A program made the position numbers and the translations under genes. DNA of 64,000 bases, taken from positions 124,001 to 188,000 of the forward strand of contig NZ_JAHKRM010000009.1 in assembly GCF_019396345.1 (NCBI RefSeq), in the 5' to 3' direction. The notes below the pieces were generated by a model, which was not told where the DNA came from, did no database searches, and was given only the letters and a program-made list of their open reading frames with translations. Below, one piece after another: positions 24,600 through 34,134 of the stretch; within the stretch, counting starts at the first letter, position 1; each line of letters starts with the position of its first letter. This stretch comes from Nonomuraea guangzhouensis (lineage in GTDB: Bacteria; Actinomycetota; Actinomycetes; Streptosporangiales; Streptosporangiaceae).

Positions 24600-25285
24600 A
24601 CTGACGTCGCGATCGTCGCAGCTCTCGCCGTCGGCGAGCGCCCGGTACACGCTGGCCACCGAGGGGTGCTCGCCCTGTTCTTGCCGGACGGGATGACCAG
24701 CTTGCGGGCGATGTCGGGCACGGCCACCCCGCGCGCACGCAGCGACTGGGCGTAGGCGATCATGTCGTCGTCGAACACCTTCGGCCGGCCGCCGTGGCGG
24801 CCGCGCTCGCGCGCCGAGGCCTGGCCTTCCAACGACTTCTCCCGGATGTACTCCCGCTCAGACTCGGCCATACCGGCGAAGAAGGCGAACAACGCCGCCC
24901 GTGCCCCGACGGATCGTAGATGCCCTGCAGCGGGCCGCTCAGCAGCTCCAGCTCGATGTCGTAACGGCGTAGCTCCTCGACGATGGCGAGCAGTTCGGCG
25001 GCGCCCCGGCCCAGACGCTTCATCTCATGCACCGTGACGATCACCCGCTGATGCGGGACGGCCCGCTTGATGGTTCGGGCATAATCCATCCGCCTTCAAG
25101 GCGTCGAGCTGGCTGTCCAGCTCCTGCTGCGCGGTGCTGCAGCGGGCGTAGCCGACCCGAGTCGGTTTGACCGCGGCCGCCGGAGCCATCGCCTCCACCA
25201 CCGGGCCCGCCTGCCAGGCGCGCCCGGGCCCGCGGTCGGCGGGAGTACGTACCTCCAACTCGGTGCGCAGCTGGGGTACCAACAT
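24600..25285 (-). pseudogene. Frameshifted serine recombinase (resolvase/invertase)
   Basis: One recombinase is spread over several frames. MLVPQLRTELEVR then TRVGYARCSTAQQELDSQLD carries the catalytic Ser motif. Next are YARTIKRAVPHQRVIVTVHE with GRGAAELLAIVEELR, then FAFFAGMAESEREYIREKSL with the HTH RGVAVPDIARKLVIP. The last piece, EHPSVASVYRALADGES, is again shifted. At least three indels disrupt it. All domains are present, so it decayed in place. It may derive from the same kind of Tn3-like element as the 13 kb remnants. Confidence 0.8.
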
Positions 25286-25304
25286 GAAGCGAGCTCAGTC
25301 ATGT

Positions 25305-25326
25305 CGCAGAACTGACCATTTCTGCG
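25305..25326. promoter_or_regulatory. Inverted repeat upstream of recombinase remnant
   Basis: CGCAGAA and TTCTGCG are separated by 8 nt, about 20 bp before the recombinase start. This would fit a resolvase operator or part of a res site, but only one repeat is seen. Confidence 0.3.
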
Positions 25327-25546
25327 TGCACTAACAGTAGCGATGGTTACGCAGAGCTGCTTCGGGGCTGGTGGCGCGGACCCGAGCGGGGAGCCTGCCA
25401 TGTCGGCGACCCGGTCCCACGCACCGGACGGTCATCCACGGCAGAAACGCGGCGGTCGCCCGGCGACGTACACGCCCGGATATCGGCCAAGAACCCGTCC
25501 TCAAGCGGACAAGGTCACAGCGCAGCACAGGTCCGGAAATGGGGGC

Positions 25547-26095
25547 TCAGCCGTTGTAGTCGCGGATTTCCCAGAAGCGGGAAGGGTGGCCGTCGCAGGT
25601 GTACTGGACGGCCTCGATGTTGTTCTGGGTGCTGACGCCGCCGGCGATGGTGAGGCATTTGCCCGTCTGGACGTTGCGGAATTCGAAGTGTTGGCCGACC
25701 TGAGTGCCAAGCGCCCAGTAGCGCGAGGGGTGGGTGTCGCAGGTGTACTGGAGGGCGACGACGTTGTTCTCGGTGCTGACGCCGCCGGCGATGGTGAGGC
25801 ACTTGCCGGTCTGGCGGTTCTTGACCTGCAGGTACGCGCTGGAGTAGCCCCAGACGTCCCAGCGGCGGGAGGGGTGGCTGTCGCAGGTGTACTGGACGGC
25901 GTGGACGTTGTTCTCGGTGCTGACGCCGCCGGCGATGGTCAGGCACTTGCCGGTCTGCCAGTTCACGAGCTGGACGTTCGACGCGGCCCAGACGGCCGTG
26001 GACGACGGCGCGGCGGATGCCGGGGTGGCGGTGGTCGCGCCTAGGGCGAGAAGGGGAACGATGACGGCTGCTGTGCGAAGCATGTGGGACTTCAT
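25547..26095 (-). CDS. Secreted small lectin of three 48-residue ricin-type repeats
   Basis: 182 residues. Signal peptide at about 1-29 (AVIVPLLALGATTATPASAA). The mature part is three consecutive repeats with an exact 48-residue period: QTGKCLTIAGGVSTENN begins at residues 47 and 95 and, as STQNN, at 143. Each is followed by a QYTCDxHPSRxW block. This is a beta-trefoil-like layout with two cysteines per repeat, probably binding carbohydrate outside the cell. DNA identity between repeats is also high, which points to recent duplication or gene conversion. It is monocistronic. TGAGTACctcGTACTCA lies 36 bp upstream. Confidence 0.8.
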   Translation of the reverse strand: MKSHMLRTAAVIVPLLALGATTATPASAAPSSTAVWAASNVQLVNWQTGKCLTIAGGVSTENNVHAVQYTCDSHPSRRWDVWGYSSAYLQVKNRQTGKCLTIAGGVSTENNVVALQYTCDTHPSRYWALGTQVGQHFEFRNVQTGKCLTIAGGVSTQNNIEAVQYTCDGHPSRFWEIRDYNG

Positions 26096-26433
26096 GTGAC
26101 CCAGCGTGCGGGCGTGGGGCCGGCATGGCCTGAGTACCTCGTACTCAATAGCGGGTTGCTCTGGACAATGGACGGCCGCGCCTCACGCCGGGCGCTTGCC
26201 GGAATGGCCGGGTGGCCACAAGCGGACAGGCCCTCGCACCCACAGACGTTCCCGAGCAACCTGCCGGGTGGGCGTCGCCCAGTCGATCACGATCGTGCGG
26301 CTCGGCGCGGCCATGACACAACCATGACACGGCGCTGACGAGGCGGGGACACGGTCGCCCGACAGTAGATGGGTTGACCGGCGCCTGTTCCCTGGCGGTG
26401 TCCGGCTGTCTCCGTGCCGCTGAGGAAGGCTGA
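26096..26433. promoter_or_regulatory. Intergenic region between lectin and ddl with two operator-like sites
   Basis: No gene is seen in 340 bp. Near the lectin, TGAGTAC-ctc-GTACTCA (26131-26147) is a perfect 7-bp inverted repeat. Nearer ddl, the tandem 11-bp repeat CCATGACACAA / CCATGACACGG (26311-26332) has the spacing of an OmpR-family site. Core promoter boxes are not clear. Confidence 0.5.
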
Positions 26434-26439
26434 TTGATC

Positions 26440-27396
26440 GTGGCTGAACGCGTACGCGTGGCTGTGCTGGCGGGTGGGCCGTCCGCCGAGCATGAGGTGT
26501 CGTTGCAGTCGGCGCAGGCTGTGCTCGATGCTCTGCCGAGGGATCTGTACGAGCCCGTCGCCGTCATCATCGACCGGCAGGGCAGGTGGCCGGTGGAGCT
26601 GCGACGCGATCTGGCGGACGTGGTCTTCCCCGTGCTGCACGGGCCGTTCGGCGAGGACGGCGTCGTCCAGGGGCACCTGGAGACGCTGGGCATCCCGTAC
26701 GTGGGCTGCGGCGTCCTGCCCTCCGCCGTGGCCATGAACAAGGTCGCGATGCGGCGCGCGTTCCTGGCGGAGGACATTCCGGTCACCCCGCATGTGTGGT
26801 TCACCGAGCACGAATGGCGCACCACCACCGACTACTGGGGTCTGGTGAAGTCGCTCGACTGGCCGATGTACGTCAAACCGGCCGGCATGGGCTCCTCCAT
26901 CGGCATCTCACGTGTCACCTCCATCGAGGAACTGCGCGCGGGCGTCGAGCTGGCACTCGCCCACGACCGGGTCGTCCTCGTCGAGCAGGGCGTGACCGCG
27001 CGCGAGGTCATCTGCGGCGTGCTCGGCGGCTACGACACCCCGGATGCCTCCGTGCCCGGCGAGCTCATCGTGCCCGGCGACTGGCTCGACTATGAGGCCA
27101 AGTACCTCAGCCAGGCCGAGATCGCCATCATCCCTGCCGTGCTGCCGGAACGGGTGGCCGAGGACGTACGCGAGCTGGCCCTGCGCGCCTTCCGGGCGAT
27201 CGGTGGCTACGGCCTGTCCCGTGTCGACTTCCTCTATGAGGAGGACACGGGACGCCTCTACGTGCTGGAGATCAACACCATGCCGGGGTTCACCTCCCGT
27301 TCCGTCTACGCCAGGGCCTGGGGCGCAAGCGGTGTCCCGTACCCGGACCTGCTGCGCCGCCTCATCGACCTCGCGTTCGCCAGGAGCGGCTCATGA
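26440..27396 (+). CDS. ddl: D-alanine--D-alanine ligase
   Basis: 318 residues from the GTG at 26440, 10 nt after GAGGAAGG; a TTG at 26434 is the alternative. ATP-grasp fold. Motifs: LAGGPSAEHEVSLQSA, VLHGPFGEDGVVQGHLE, MYVKPAGMGSSIGISRV, the omega-loop DYEAKYLS and VLEINTMPGFTS. The Tyr in the omega loop (EAKY, equivalent to E. coli DdlB Tyr216) predicts D-Ala-D-Ala rather than D-Ala-D-Lac ligation. It supplies the dipeptide for murF, whose start overlaps its stop (ATGA). This looks like an accessory copy outside the usual dcw cluster (inference). Confidence 0.94.
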   Translation: MAERVRVAVLAGGPSAEHEVSLQSAQAVLDALPRDLYEPVAVIIDRQGRWPVELRRDLADVVFPVLHGPFGEDGVVQGHLETLGIPYVGCGVLPSAVAMNKVAMRRAFLAEDIPVTPHVWFTEHEWRTTTDYWGLVKSLDWPMYVKPAGMGSSIGISRVTSIEELRAGVELALAHDRVVLVEQGVTAREVICGVLGGYDTPDASVPGELIVPGDWLDYEAKYLSQAEIAIIPAVLPERVAEDVRELALRAFRAIGGYGLSRVDFLYEEDTGRLYVLEINTMPGFTSRSVYARAWGASGVPYPDLLRRLIDLAFARSGS

Positions 27397-28772
27397 TCCC
27401 CATGACGCTGAACGAGATCGCGCAGGTCGTCGGCGCAAGCCTGTATGACGTACGCGACCCGCAGGCGCTGGTGACGGCGCCCTCGGCGGTCGACTCCCGC
27501 GAAGTGGTGCCTGGCGGCCTGTTCGCCGCGACGGTCGGCGCCCGCGTTGACGGTCACGACTACGCGGCCGGTGCCATCGCGTCCGGTGCTGTCGCCGTGC
27601 TGGGCTCGAGGCCCGTCGGCGTGCCCGCACTCGTGGTCGAGGACGTCCAGCTCGCGATCGGCCTGCTGGCCAGGCACCTGCTCGAACGCATCAGCCCGAC
27701 CGTGATCGGCCTGACCGGCTCCGTGGGCAAGACCACGACCAAGGACCTGCTGGCCCAGGTGCTCGAACGGCACGCCGCGACGGTCGCCACCGACAAGTCG
27801 TTCAACAACGAGCTCGGGCTGCCGCTCACCGTGCTGCGTGCCGATGCCACCACCCGATACCTGGTGCTGGAAATGGGTGCGGGCCGGAAGGGCGACCTGA
27901 CATACCTGACCGGAATCGCGCCGCCACAGGTCGGGCTGGTGCTCAATGTCGGCACCGCGCACGTGGAGCGCATGGGAAGCGGGCCGGCCGACATAGCCGA
28001 GGCCAAAGGCGAACTGGTCGAGGCACTTCCGGCGGCGGGGTTCGCCCTGCTCAACGCCGACGACCCGTACGTCATGGGCATGGCCGGCCGCGCCAAATCC
28101 CAGATCCTGTTGTACGGCCGGTCGGCGGAGGCGCAGGTGCGGGCCGAAGACGTGCGGATGGGCGACCGCGCGCGAACCGCGTTCGAGCTGGTGACGCCCG
28201 CCGGCCGCGCCCCGGTCGAGCTCGACCTCATAGGTGAGCACCAGGTGAGCAACGCCCTGGCCGCCGCCGCCGTGGCCACCGTACTCGGCCTGGGCGTCGC
28301 CGAGATCGCCGATGGGCTGAACGCCGCACGGCGGCGCTCCGCGGGCCGGCTGGAGATCGTCGAACGACCTGACGGCATCACCATCGTCAACGACGCCTAC
28401 AACGCCAGCCCCGAATCCATGCGGGCCGGGCTGCGGGCGGTGAAGGCCCTGGCCGGTACCCGTCGTACCGTCGCCGTGCTCGGCGCGATGGGGCAGCAGG
28501 CGGACGCCTCCCGCGCCCGGCACGCGGAGATGGGCCGGCTCGTCGCCGACCTCCGCTTCGACGTGCTGATCGCGGTCGGAGCAGGGGATCCCCTCGCGAT
28601 GGCGTGGGCAGCGGCGTCCTCGAACCAGGGCGTGACCGTCCATACCGTCGAGGACGTGGCCGGGGCCCTCAGGCTGGCCACCGACCTTGTCGAACCGGGA
28701 GACGTGGTGTTCGTCAAGGCCTCCAGCGAGATCGGGCTCGGTGTCTGCGCCCGTGCGCTGGCCGACGCCTGA
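27393..28772 (+). CDS. murF: UDP-N-acetylmuramoyl-tripeptide--D-alanyl-D-alanine ligase
   Basis: 459 residues, full length. The N-terminal MurF domain (SAVDSREVVPGGLFAATVGA) binds UDP-MurNAc-tripeptide. The central ATPase has the P-loop GLTGSVGKTTTKDLL near 112 and FNNELGLPLTVLRA. The C-terminal domain has IVNDAYNASPESMRAGLRAV. It adds D-Ala-D-Ala to the cytoplasmic peptidoglycan precursor. Translationally coupled to ddl, so the pair forms a unit for terminal dipeptide synthesis, as in glycopeptide-resistance-like or remodelling clusters. There is no vanX, vanH or vanRS here. Confidence 0.94.
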   Translation: MIPMTLNEIAQVVGASLYDVRDPQALVTAPSAVDSREVVPGGLFAATVGARVDGHDYAAGAIASGAVAVLGSRPVGVPALVVEDVQLAIGLLARHLLERISPTVIGLTGSVGKTTTKDLLAQVLERHAATVATDKSFNNELGLPLTVLRADATTRYLVLEMGAGRKGDLTYLTGIAPPQVGLVLNVGTAHVERMGSGPADIAEAKGELVEALPAAGFALLNADDPYVMGMAGRAKSQILLYGRSAEAQVRAEDVRMGDRARTAFELVTPAGRAPVELDLIGEHQVSNALAAAAVATVLGLGVAEIADGLNAARRRSAGRLEIVERPDGITIVNDAYNASPESMRAGLRAVKALAGTRRTVAVLGAMGQQADASRARHAEMGRLVADLRFDVLIAVGAGDPLAMAWAAASSNQGVTVHTVEDVAGALRLATDLVEPGDVVFVKASSEIGLGVCARALADA

Positions 28773-28832
28773 CCGTTGGCGCATCGCCGCTGGTGATCGC
28801 GACAGCCCATCACTCAGGAAAGGACCGTGATC

Positions 28833-29636
<804 letters not shown>

Positions 29637-29682
29637 CACACCCTCGGTCGCGGCAGCCGCGCAGGAGCTCCAGCCGAGTCGT

Positions 29683-29720
29683 GGCCGGGTGCGCGCTCGG
29701 GGGTGGGCGCGTACCCGGCC
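29683..29720. terminator. Hairpin terminator between convergent genes
   Basis: GGCCGGGTGCGCGC and GCGCGTACCCGGCC form a 14-bp stem with one G-U pair and a 10-nt loop, between the racemase-like and DJ-1 genes. Confidence 0.65.
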
Positions 29721-29732
29721 GGTCAGGAGTGG

Positions 29733-30449
29733 TCAGGCCGTCCGGGCCGTCAGCAACTGGACGACAGCTTCGGCCGAGGGCTGGGCCGAGGCCGGGTTCT
29801 GGCCGGTGACGAGGTTGCCGTCGACGACGACCTGGGGGGCGAAGGCAGGTCCGCCGTCGAAGAGCGCGCCGGCCTCGCGCAGTCGGCTCTCCAGCAGCCA
29901 GGGTGCCTTGTCGCCGAAGCCGAGGGCCGTCTCCTCCTCGTCGGTGAAGCCGGTGAGCCTACGGCCGGCGAAGATCCAGCTGCCGTCGGCCTTCTTGGCC
30001 GGCAGGAGCGCGCCGACGCCGTGGCAGACGGCAGCGACGACCTTGTGCGGGTTCGGGGTCAGCGCAGCGTAGATCGCGCCGATGGTGGGGTTGTCGGCGA
30101 GGTCCTCCATGGGGCCGTGGCCGCCGGAGACGTAGACCGCGTCGAAGCGGTCGGGGTCCACATCCTCCAGTCGGGCGGGTGAGGCGAGAGCGTCGGCGAG
30201 GCCGGCGAGGTAGTCGCGCTGGTTCTGGATCGCGGACTCGTCGTTGTTGTTCATCGGCAGCGACAGGCTGGCCTCGTCGACCGTGGGGGTCACGCCTCCG
30301 GGCGTCGCGATGGTGATGTCGTAGCCGGCCTGGGTGAACACCTGGTGCGGGTGGATGAACTCGCCGGCCCAGAACCCGGTGGGGTGGGCGCTGCCGTCCT
30401 TGAGAGTCCACTTGGATGCGGCCGACACGACCAACAGGACTGATGTCAT
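29733..30449 (-). CDS. DJ-1/PfpI-family protein (Hsp31/glyoxalase-like)
   Basis: 238 residues, class I glutamine-amidotransferase-like fold. The nucleophile elbow AAVCHGVGALLPAKK contains the reactive Cys, with the acidic residue in GGHGPMEDLADNPTIG and a conserved EFIHPHQVFTQAGYDITIAT start. Members are chaperone/deglycase or cofactor-independent glyoxalase enzymes acting on methylglyoxal. AAGAGGATCACC provides the ribosome site. Divergent from the ADH/ALDH genes, so a shared role in aldehyde stress is likely (inference). Confidence 0.88.
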   Translation of the reverse strand: MTSVLLVVSAASKWTLKDGSAHPTGFWAGEFIHPHQVFTQAGYDITIATPGGVTPTVDEASLSLPMNNNDESAIQNQRDYLAGLADALASPARLEDVDPDRFDAVYVSGGHGPMEDLADNPTIGAIYAALTPNPHKVVAAVCHGVGALLPAKKADGSWIFAGRRLTGFTDEEETALGFGDKAPWLLESRLREAGALFDGGPAFAPQVVVDGNLVTGQNPASAQPSAEAVVQLLTARTA

Positions 30450-30508
30450 GGTGATCCTCTTTCTTGAGATCCGGAAGCCCGGCGTTATGTCTTAACCGTA
30501 GACACAGA

Positions 30509-30583
30509 TAACATCCATCGGCAAGCGTACCCTGCTACATGCGATTTCCATGCGGGTGCGCACCATGGATGTTAGTTGCTAAC
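30509..30583. promoter_or_regulatory. Operator region of the divergent DJ-1/ADH promoters
   Basis: TAACATCCAT (30509-30518) and ATGGATGTTA (30565-30574) are perfect inverted copies 46 bp apart. Overlapping the second, GTTAGTTGCTAAC (30571-30583) is a 5-bp-arm palindrome. A near-identical TTAGCTGCTAAC lies before the CGNR regulator gene at 33.3 kb. Confidence 0.6.
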
Positions 30584-30664
30584 CTGGTATTGTCATAACG
30601 CAAATCGCTGCAGCGTTTCCGTGCAGCGCGGCGCCGTCGGCGCCTGTCCGTCATGAGGAGAGCC

Positions 30665-31687
30665 ATGTCCAGCACCATCCGCGCGGTACGGATTCCCGAG
30701 ATCAACGGCCCACTCGGCCTCACCGACCTGACCAGGCCTGAGCCTGGGGCTGGTCAGGTGCGGATCACCGTGGAGGCCTGCGGGATCTGCCACACCGACC
30801 ACAACATCGCCCGAGGTGACTTCGGCGATGGACCGTTCCCGCTGACTCCCGGCCACGAGATCGCGGGCCGCATCGACGCCGTCGGCACGGGCGTTGACGG
30901 CTGGGAGCGCGGCGACCGCGTCGCCGTGGGTTGGTTCGGCGGCAACTGCGGTGACTGCCTCGCCTGCCGGGAGGGGGACCAGATCAACTGCGTCAACGGG
31001 CAGGTCCCGGGCGTCTCCTACCAGGGCGGCTACGCCGAAGCCCTGGTCGTCCCGGTCAGCGCTCTGGCGCGCATCCCCGACGGGCTGTCCGCCGTCGACG
31101 CCGCGCCGATGGGCTGCGCGGGCGTAACGGTCTTCAACGCTTTGCGCCGTACCTCCGCCCGGCCCGGGGATCTGGTCGCCATCCTCGGCCTCGGCGGCCT
31201 CGGGCACCTGGCCGTGCAGTTCGCCCACAAGATGGGCTTCAACACCGCCGCGATCGCCCGCGGCCCCGGCAAGGAGTCCCTGGCCAGGGAACTCGGCGCA
31301 GACCACTACATCGACAGCACCGCGCAGAACGTCGCGGAGGCCCTGCAGGCCCTCGGCGGCGCGAAGGTCGTGCTGGCCACCATCACCGAGCCCTCGGCCA
31401 TGAGTCCGGCCATCGACGGACTGCGGGCACGCGGCGAGTTCGTCGTCGTCGGCGCGTCTCCGGAGAAGCTCGAAGTCAGCCCCTACCAGCTCATCTCAGG
31501 CCAAAAGACGCTCCGGGGCCACGCATCGGGCACCTCCCGGGAAGTCGAGGAGACCTTGCGCTTCGCCGCACAGTCCGGCGTCCGCGCGATGGTCGAACTC
31601 GTACCGCTGGATGACGCCCCGCAGGCCTTCAGCAAGATGCTGGCCGGAGACGCCCGCTTCCGGATGGTCCTCACCACCGGCCTGTGA
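30665..31687 (+). CDS. Zinc-dependent alcohol dehydrogenase (MDR family)
   Basis: 340 residues from the ATG at 30665 after a GAGGAGA site. Catalytic zinc ligands in CGICHTDHN and PGHEIAGR; the structural zinc loop GGNCGDCLACREGDQINC carries four Cys. NAD(P) motif ILGLGGLGHLAVQFAHKMG near 175. It interconverts an alcohol and aldehyde in the AdhA/AdhP style. An aldehyde dehydrogenase follows on the same strand, giving an alcohol to acid route. Probably controlled through the TTAGYTGCTAAC site upstream. Confidence 0.92.
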   Translation: MSSTIRAVRIPEINGPLGLTDLTRPEPGAGQVRITVEACGICHTDHNIARGDFGDGPFPLTPGHEIAGRIDAVGTGVDGWERGDRVAVGWFGGNCGDCLACREGDQINCVNGQVPGVSYQGGYAEALVVPVSALARIPDGLSAVDAAPMGCAGVTVFNALRRTSARPGDLVAILGLGGLGHLAVQFAHKMGFNTAAIARGPGKESLARELGADHYIDSTAQNVAEALQALGGAKVVLATITEPSAMSPAIDGLRARGEFVVVGASPEKLEVSPYQLISGQKTLRGHASGTSREVEETLRFAAQSGVRAMVELVPLDDAPQAFSKMLAGDARFRMVLTTGL

Positions 31688-31849
31688 CCAAGCCTGAGGG
31701 CCGGACGACCACACAGAGGCCGGCCCTCAGCACACCGCCCAACGCCGCCCCGCGCACCCACCGCGTCGCCACCCAGAGCGACGTGACCTGCACGGGCGTC
31801 CGGCGCCGCGGCGGTGGACGTCAGCCCCACCATCACCTGGGAGCCAACG

Positions 31850-33286
31850 ATGAACCTGCCCGAAGCCGCACCGACCCGGATGCTGCTGGACGGAGAGTGG
31901 ACCGGCGGCGCCGGCACCTTCCCCGTCCTCAACCCCTCAACCGGCGAACCGATCACCCACGTGCCGCGCGCCTCCCCCGATGACGTCGCCCGCGCTGTTG
32001 ACGCGGCCGCGCGGGCCCAGGCCGAATGGGCCGCCCGCCCACCCCGCGAGCGCGCCGAGGTACTGCGCCGCGCCTTCGAACTGACGGTCGCACACCAGGA
32101 CGAACTCGCCCTCGTCATGGCCCTGGAGATGGGCAAGACCCTCAAGGACGCCCACAGCGAGGCCGCCTACGCCGCCGAGTTCTTCCGCTGGTTCTCCGAG
32201 GAAGCCGTCCGCATCGGCGGCGAACTGCGCCGGACCCCGGCGGGCACCAATCGCATCCTGACCTTCCGCAAGCCGATCGGCGTCGCCCTGCTCCTCACGC
32301 CGTGGAACTTCCCCGCCGCCATGGCGACCCGCAAGATCGCCCCAGCTCTCGCCGCCGGGTGCGCGGTGGTACTCAAGCCGGCCTCCGACACCCCGCTGAC
32401 GGCGCTGCTGATCGCCAAGCTGCTGCAGGACGCCGGCGCCCCACCCGGCGTGGTGAACGTCCTGACGACGGACAAGGCCGGCGAATTCGTCACCACAGCC
32501 CTGAGCGACAGCCGCGTGCGCAAACTGTCGTTCACGGGCTCCACCGGGGTCGGCCGGACCCTGCTCAAGCAGGCCGCCGACCATGTCGTGAACACCTCCA
32601 TGGAGCTCGGCGGCAACGGGCCCTTCATCGTCCTGGAGGACGCGGACCTGGATGCCGCAGTGGAGGGCGCGATGCTCGCCAAGACCCGCAACGGAGGCCA
32701 GGCCTGCACCGCGGCGAACCGCTTCCTCGTACACCAGACCGTGGCCGACGAGTTCGCCCGGCGACTTGCCGCGCGCATGGGCGCCCTGCGGATCGGGCCC
32801 GGCACCGACCCGGCCACCGAACTCGGTCCGATGATCAACGCGCGAGCCGTGGACGGGATCGCGGACAAGGTCGACCGGTCCGTGGCCGTGGGCGCCCGAG
32901 CCGTCATCGGTGCGGCACGCCTCGACCGCAGCGGCTTCTTCTACCCGGCGACGGTCCTCACCGACGTCCCCCGGGACTCCGCCGTGGCAACCGAGGAGAT
33001 CTTCGGCCCCGTCGCACCGATCATCCCCGTCAAGGACGACGAGGACGCCGTCCAACTCGCCAACGCCACGGAGTTCGGCCTCACCTCGTACGTCTACGGC
33101 TCACTCGCCCGCGGACTGCGCGTCGCCGAACGTCTCGAAGCCGGCATGGTCGGCCTCAACCGTGGTCTCGTGTCCGACGCGGCAGCACCCTTCGGGGGCG
33201 TGAAGGAGTCCGGACTGGGACGAGAAGGCGGCTACGACGGCATCGACGCCTATCTGGAAACCACTTACGTGGCGACCGACTGGTAG
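31850..33286 (+). CDS. NAD(P)-dependent aldehyde dehydrogenase (succinate-semialdehyde type)
   Basis: 478 residues from the ATG at 31850, with GGGAG upstream; the frame reaches 31814 but that start lacks a site. ALDH motifs in order: TPWNFPAAMATRKIAPALAA, VLKPASDTPLTALLIAKLL, FTGSTGVGRTLLKQAA, catalytic Glu in SMELGGNGPFIV, nucleophile Cys in NGGQACTAANRF, and EEIFGPVAP. This is the GabD-like branch by its KPASDTPLTA and RNGGQACTAANR motifs. It oxidises the aldehyde made or scavenged by its ADH neighbour. Confidence 0.92.
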   Translation: MNLPEAAPTRMLLDGEWTGGAGTFPVLNPSTGEPITHVPRASPDDVARAVDAAARAQAEWAARPPRERAEVLRRAFELTVAHQDELALVMALEMGKTLKDAHSEAAYAAEFFRWFSEEAVRIGGELRRTPAGTNRILTFRKPIGVALLLTPWNFPAAMATRKIAPALAAGCAVVLKPASDTPLTALLIAKLLQDAGAPPGVVNVLTTDKAGEFVTTALSDSRVRKLSFTGSTGVGRTLLKQAADHVVNTSMELGGNGPFIVLEDADLDAAVEGAMLAKTRNGGQACTAANRFLVHQTVADEFARRLAARMGALRIGPGTDPATELGPMINARAVDGIADKVDRSVAVGARAVIGAARLDRSGFFYPATVLTDVPRDSAVATEEIFGPVAPIIPVKDDEDAVQLANATEFGLTSYVYGSLARGLRVAERLEAGMVGLNRGLVSDAAAPFGGVKESGLGREGGYDGIDAYLETTYVATDW

Positions 33287-33327
33287 TTGTCCGCAGCAAC
33301 AACCTTGGAGTCGGTTTGCTCCGATGG

Positions 33328-33349
33328 CGTTAGTGCTTAGCTGCTAACG
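33328..33349. promoter_or_regulatory. Operator-like inverted repeat before CGNR regulator
   Basis: CGTTAG (33328-33333) and CTAACG (33344-33349) flank a 10-nt spacer. The inner part, CTTAGCTGCTAAC, matches GTTAGTTGCTAAC before the ADH gene at all but two positions. It probably autoregulates the downstream regulator. Confidence 0.55.
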
Positions 33350-33453
33350 ATTTCCTGAGCCTGGGGGAATTCGTTATGCGTGATCTCTGTTCACTCACCG
33401 CAGGCAGATCGGAGCCGAAGTAAGCTGCTACGGCAGTAGGAGGTGGATGGGCA

Positions 33454-34065
33454 GTGCAGGAGACAACGGCAACCCGTGGCCCTTTGACTGCGCCGAACAC
33501 CGCCGGCCTGGTGCTGGGGTTCGTCAACACGCGCGCGACAGGCAACGGGGATCCCGAGCGGCTGGGTGACGCCCACGCCCTGCGAGCCTGGGCCGAAGAG
33601 GCCGTCATCGACCTGGGTGACTGGGTGCTCTCCGACGCGGACGCGGCATCCGCACGCGACCTTCGACAGGCGCTCGTCACCATCCTGCTCGCCCATGTCG
33701 ACGTGCGGGAATCCGGGGGGGCGCTGTCCGAGGCGGAACAGCGCCTTCGCCAGGCGGCCGCACTGCACCCTCTCCAGCCGGTGATCACCGCTGATGGATG
33801 CGAGTTCGTCTCCGCACAGCAGGGCGTACCAGGGATGTTCGGGACGATCTTCGCTGCGATCGCTGACATCGCCCAGCGGAACATGTGGTCACGCATGAAG
33901 ATGTGCCGCAACCTCCCCTGCCACGTCGGCTTCTTCGACAAGACGCGCAACTCCTCAGGCCTGTACTGCAGCCCCAGTTGCAGCAGCCAGGTGACCATGC
34001 GCGCATACCGCGAACGACAGAAGGCAGGCCAGGGAACCCCGAACACGAGCACGATGAAGCATTGA
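33454..34065 (+). CDS. CGNR zinc-finger / ABATE-domain regulator
   Basis: 203 residues from a GTG with GGAGG 9 nt upstream. The N-terminal ABATE-like region (LVLGFVNTRATGNGDPERLG, residues about 18-120) is a presumed ligand-binding domain. The C-terminal zinc finger is CRNLPCHVGFFDKTRNSSGL then YCSPSCSSQVTMRAYRERQ, the CGNR-type finger with its last motif reading CSSQ here. Such proteins are predicted stress-response transcription factors. Its own upstream operator motif is shared with the ADH promoter, which suggests it controls the aldehyde module. Confidence 0.85.
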   Translation: MQETTATRGPLTAPNTAGLVLGFVNTRATGNGDPERLGDAHALRAWAEEAVIDLGDWVLSDADAASARDLRQALVTILLAHVDVRESGGALSEAEQRLRQAAALHPLQPVITADGCEFVSAQQGVPGMFGTIFAAIADIAQRNMWSRMKMCRNLPCHVGFFDKTRNSSGLYCSPSCSSQVTMRAYRERQKAGQGTPNTSTMKH

Positions 34066-34134
34066 TCAGGAACGTCTCGTCTCGGCATCCACATCGACGC
34101 CGTCGACGATGATTCTTGATCATTACTGTCAATC

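Noticed and set aside
25547..26095. CRISPR-like array from the regular 144-bp repeats
   Set aside because: The repeats are coding, in frame, with no spacers of CRISPR size and no cas genes; no CRISPR array is seen in the window.
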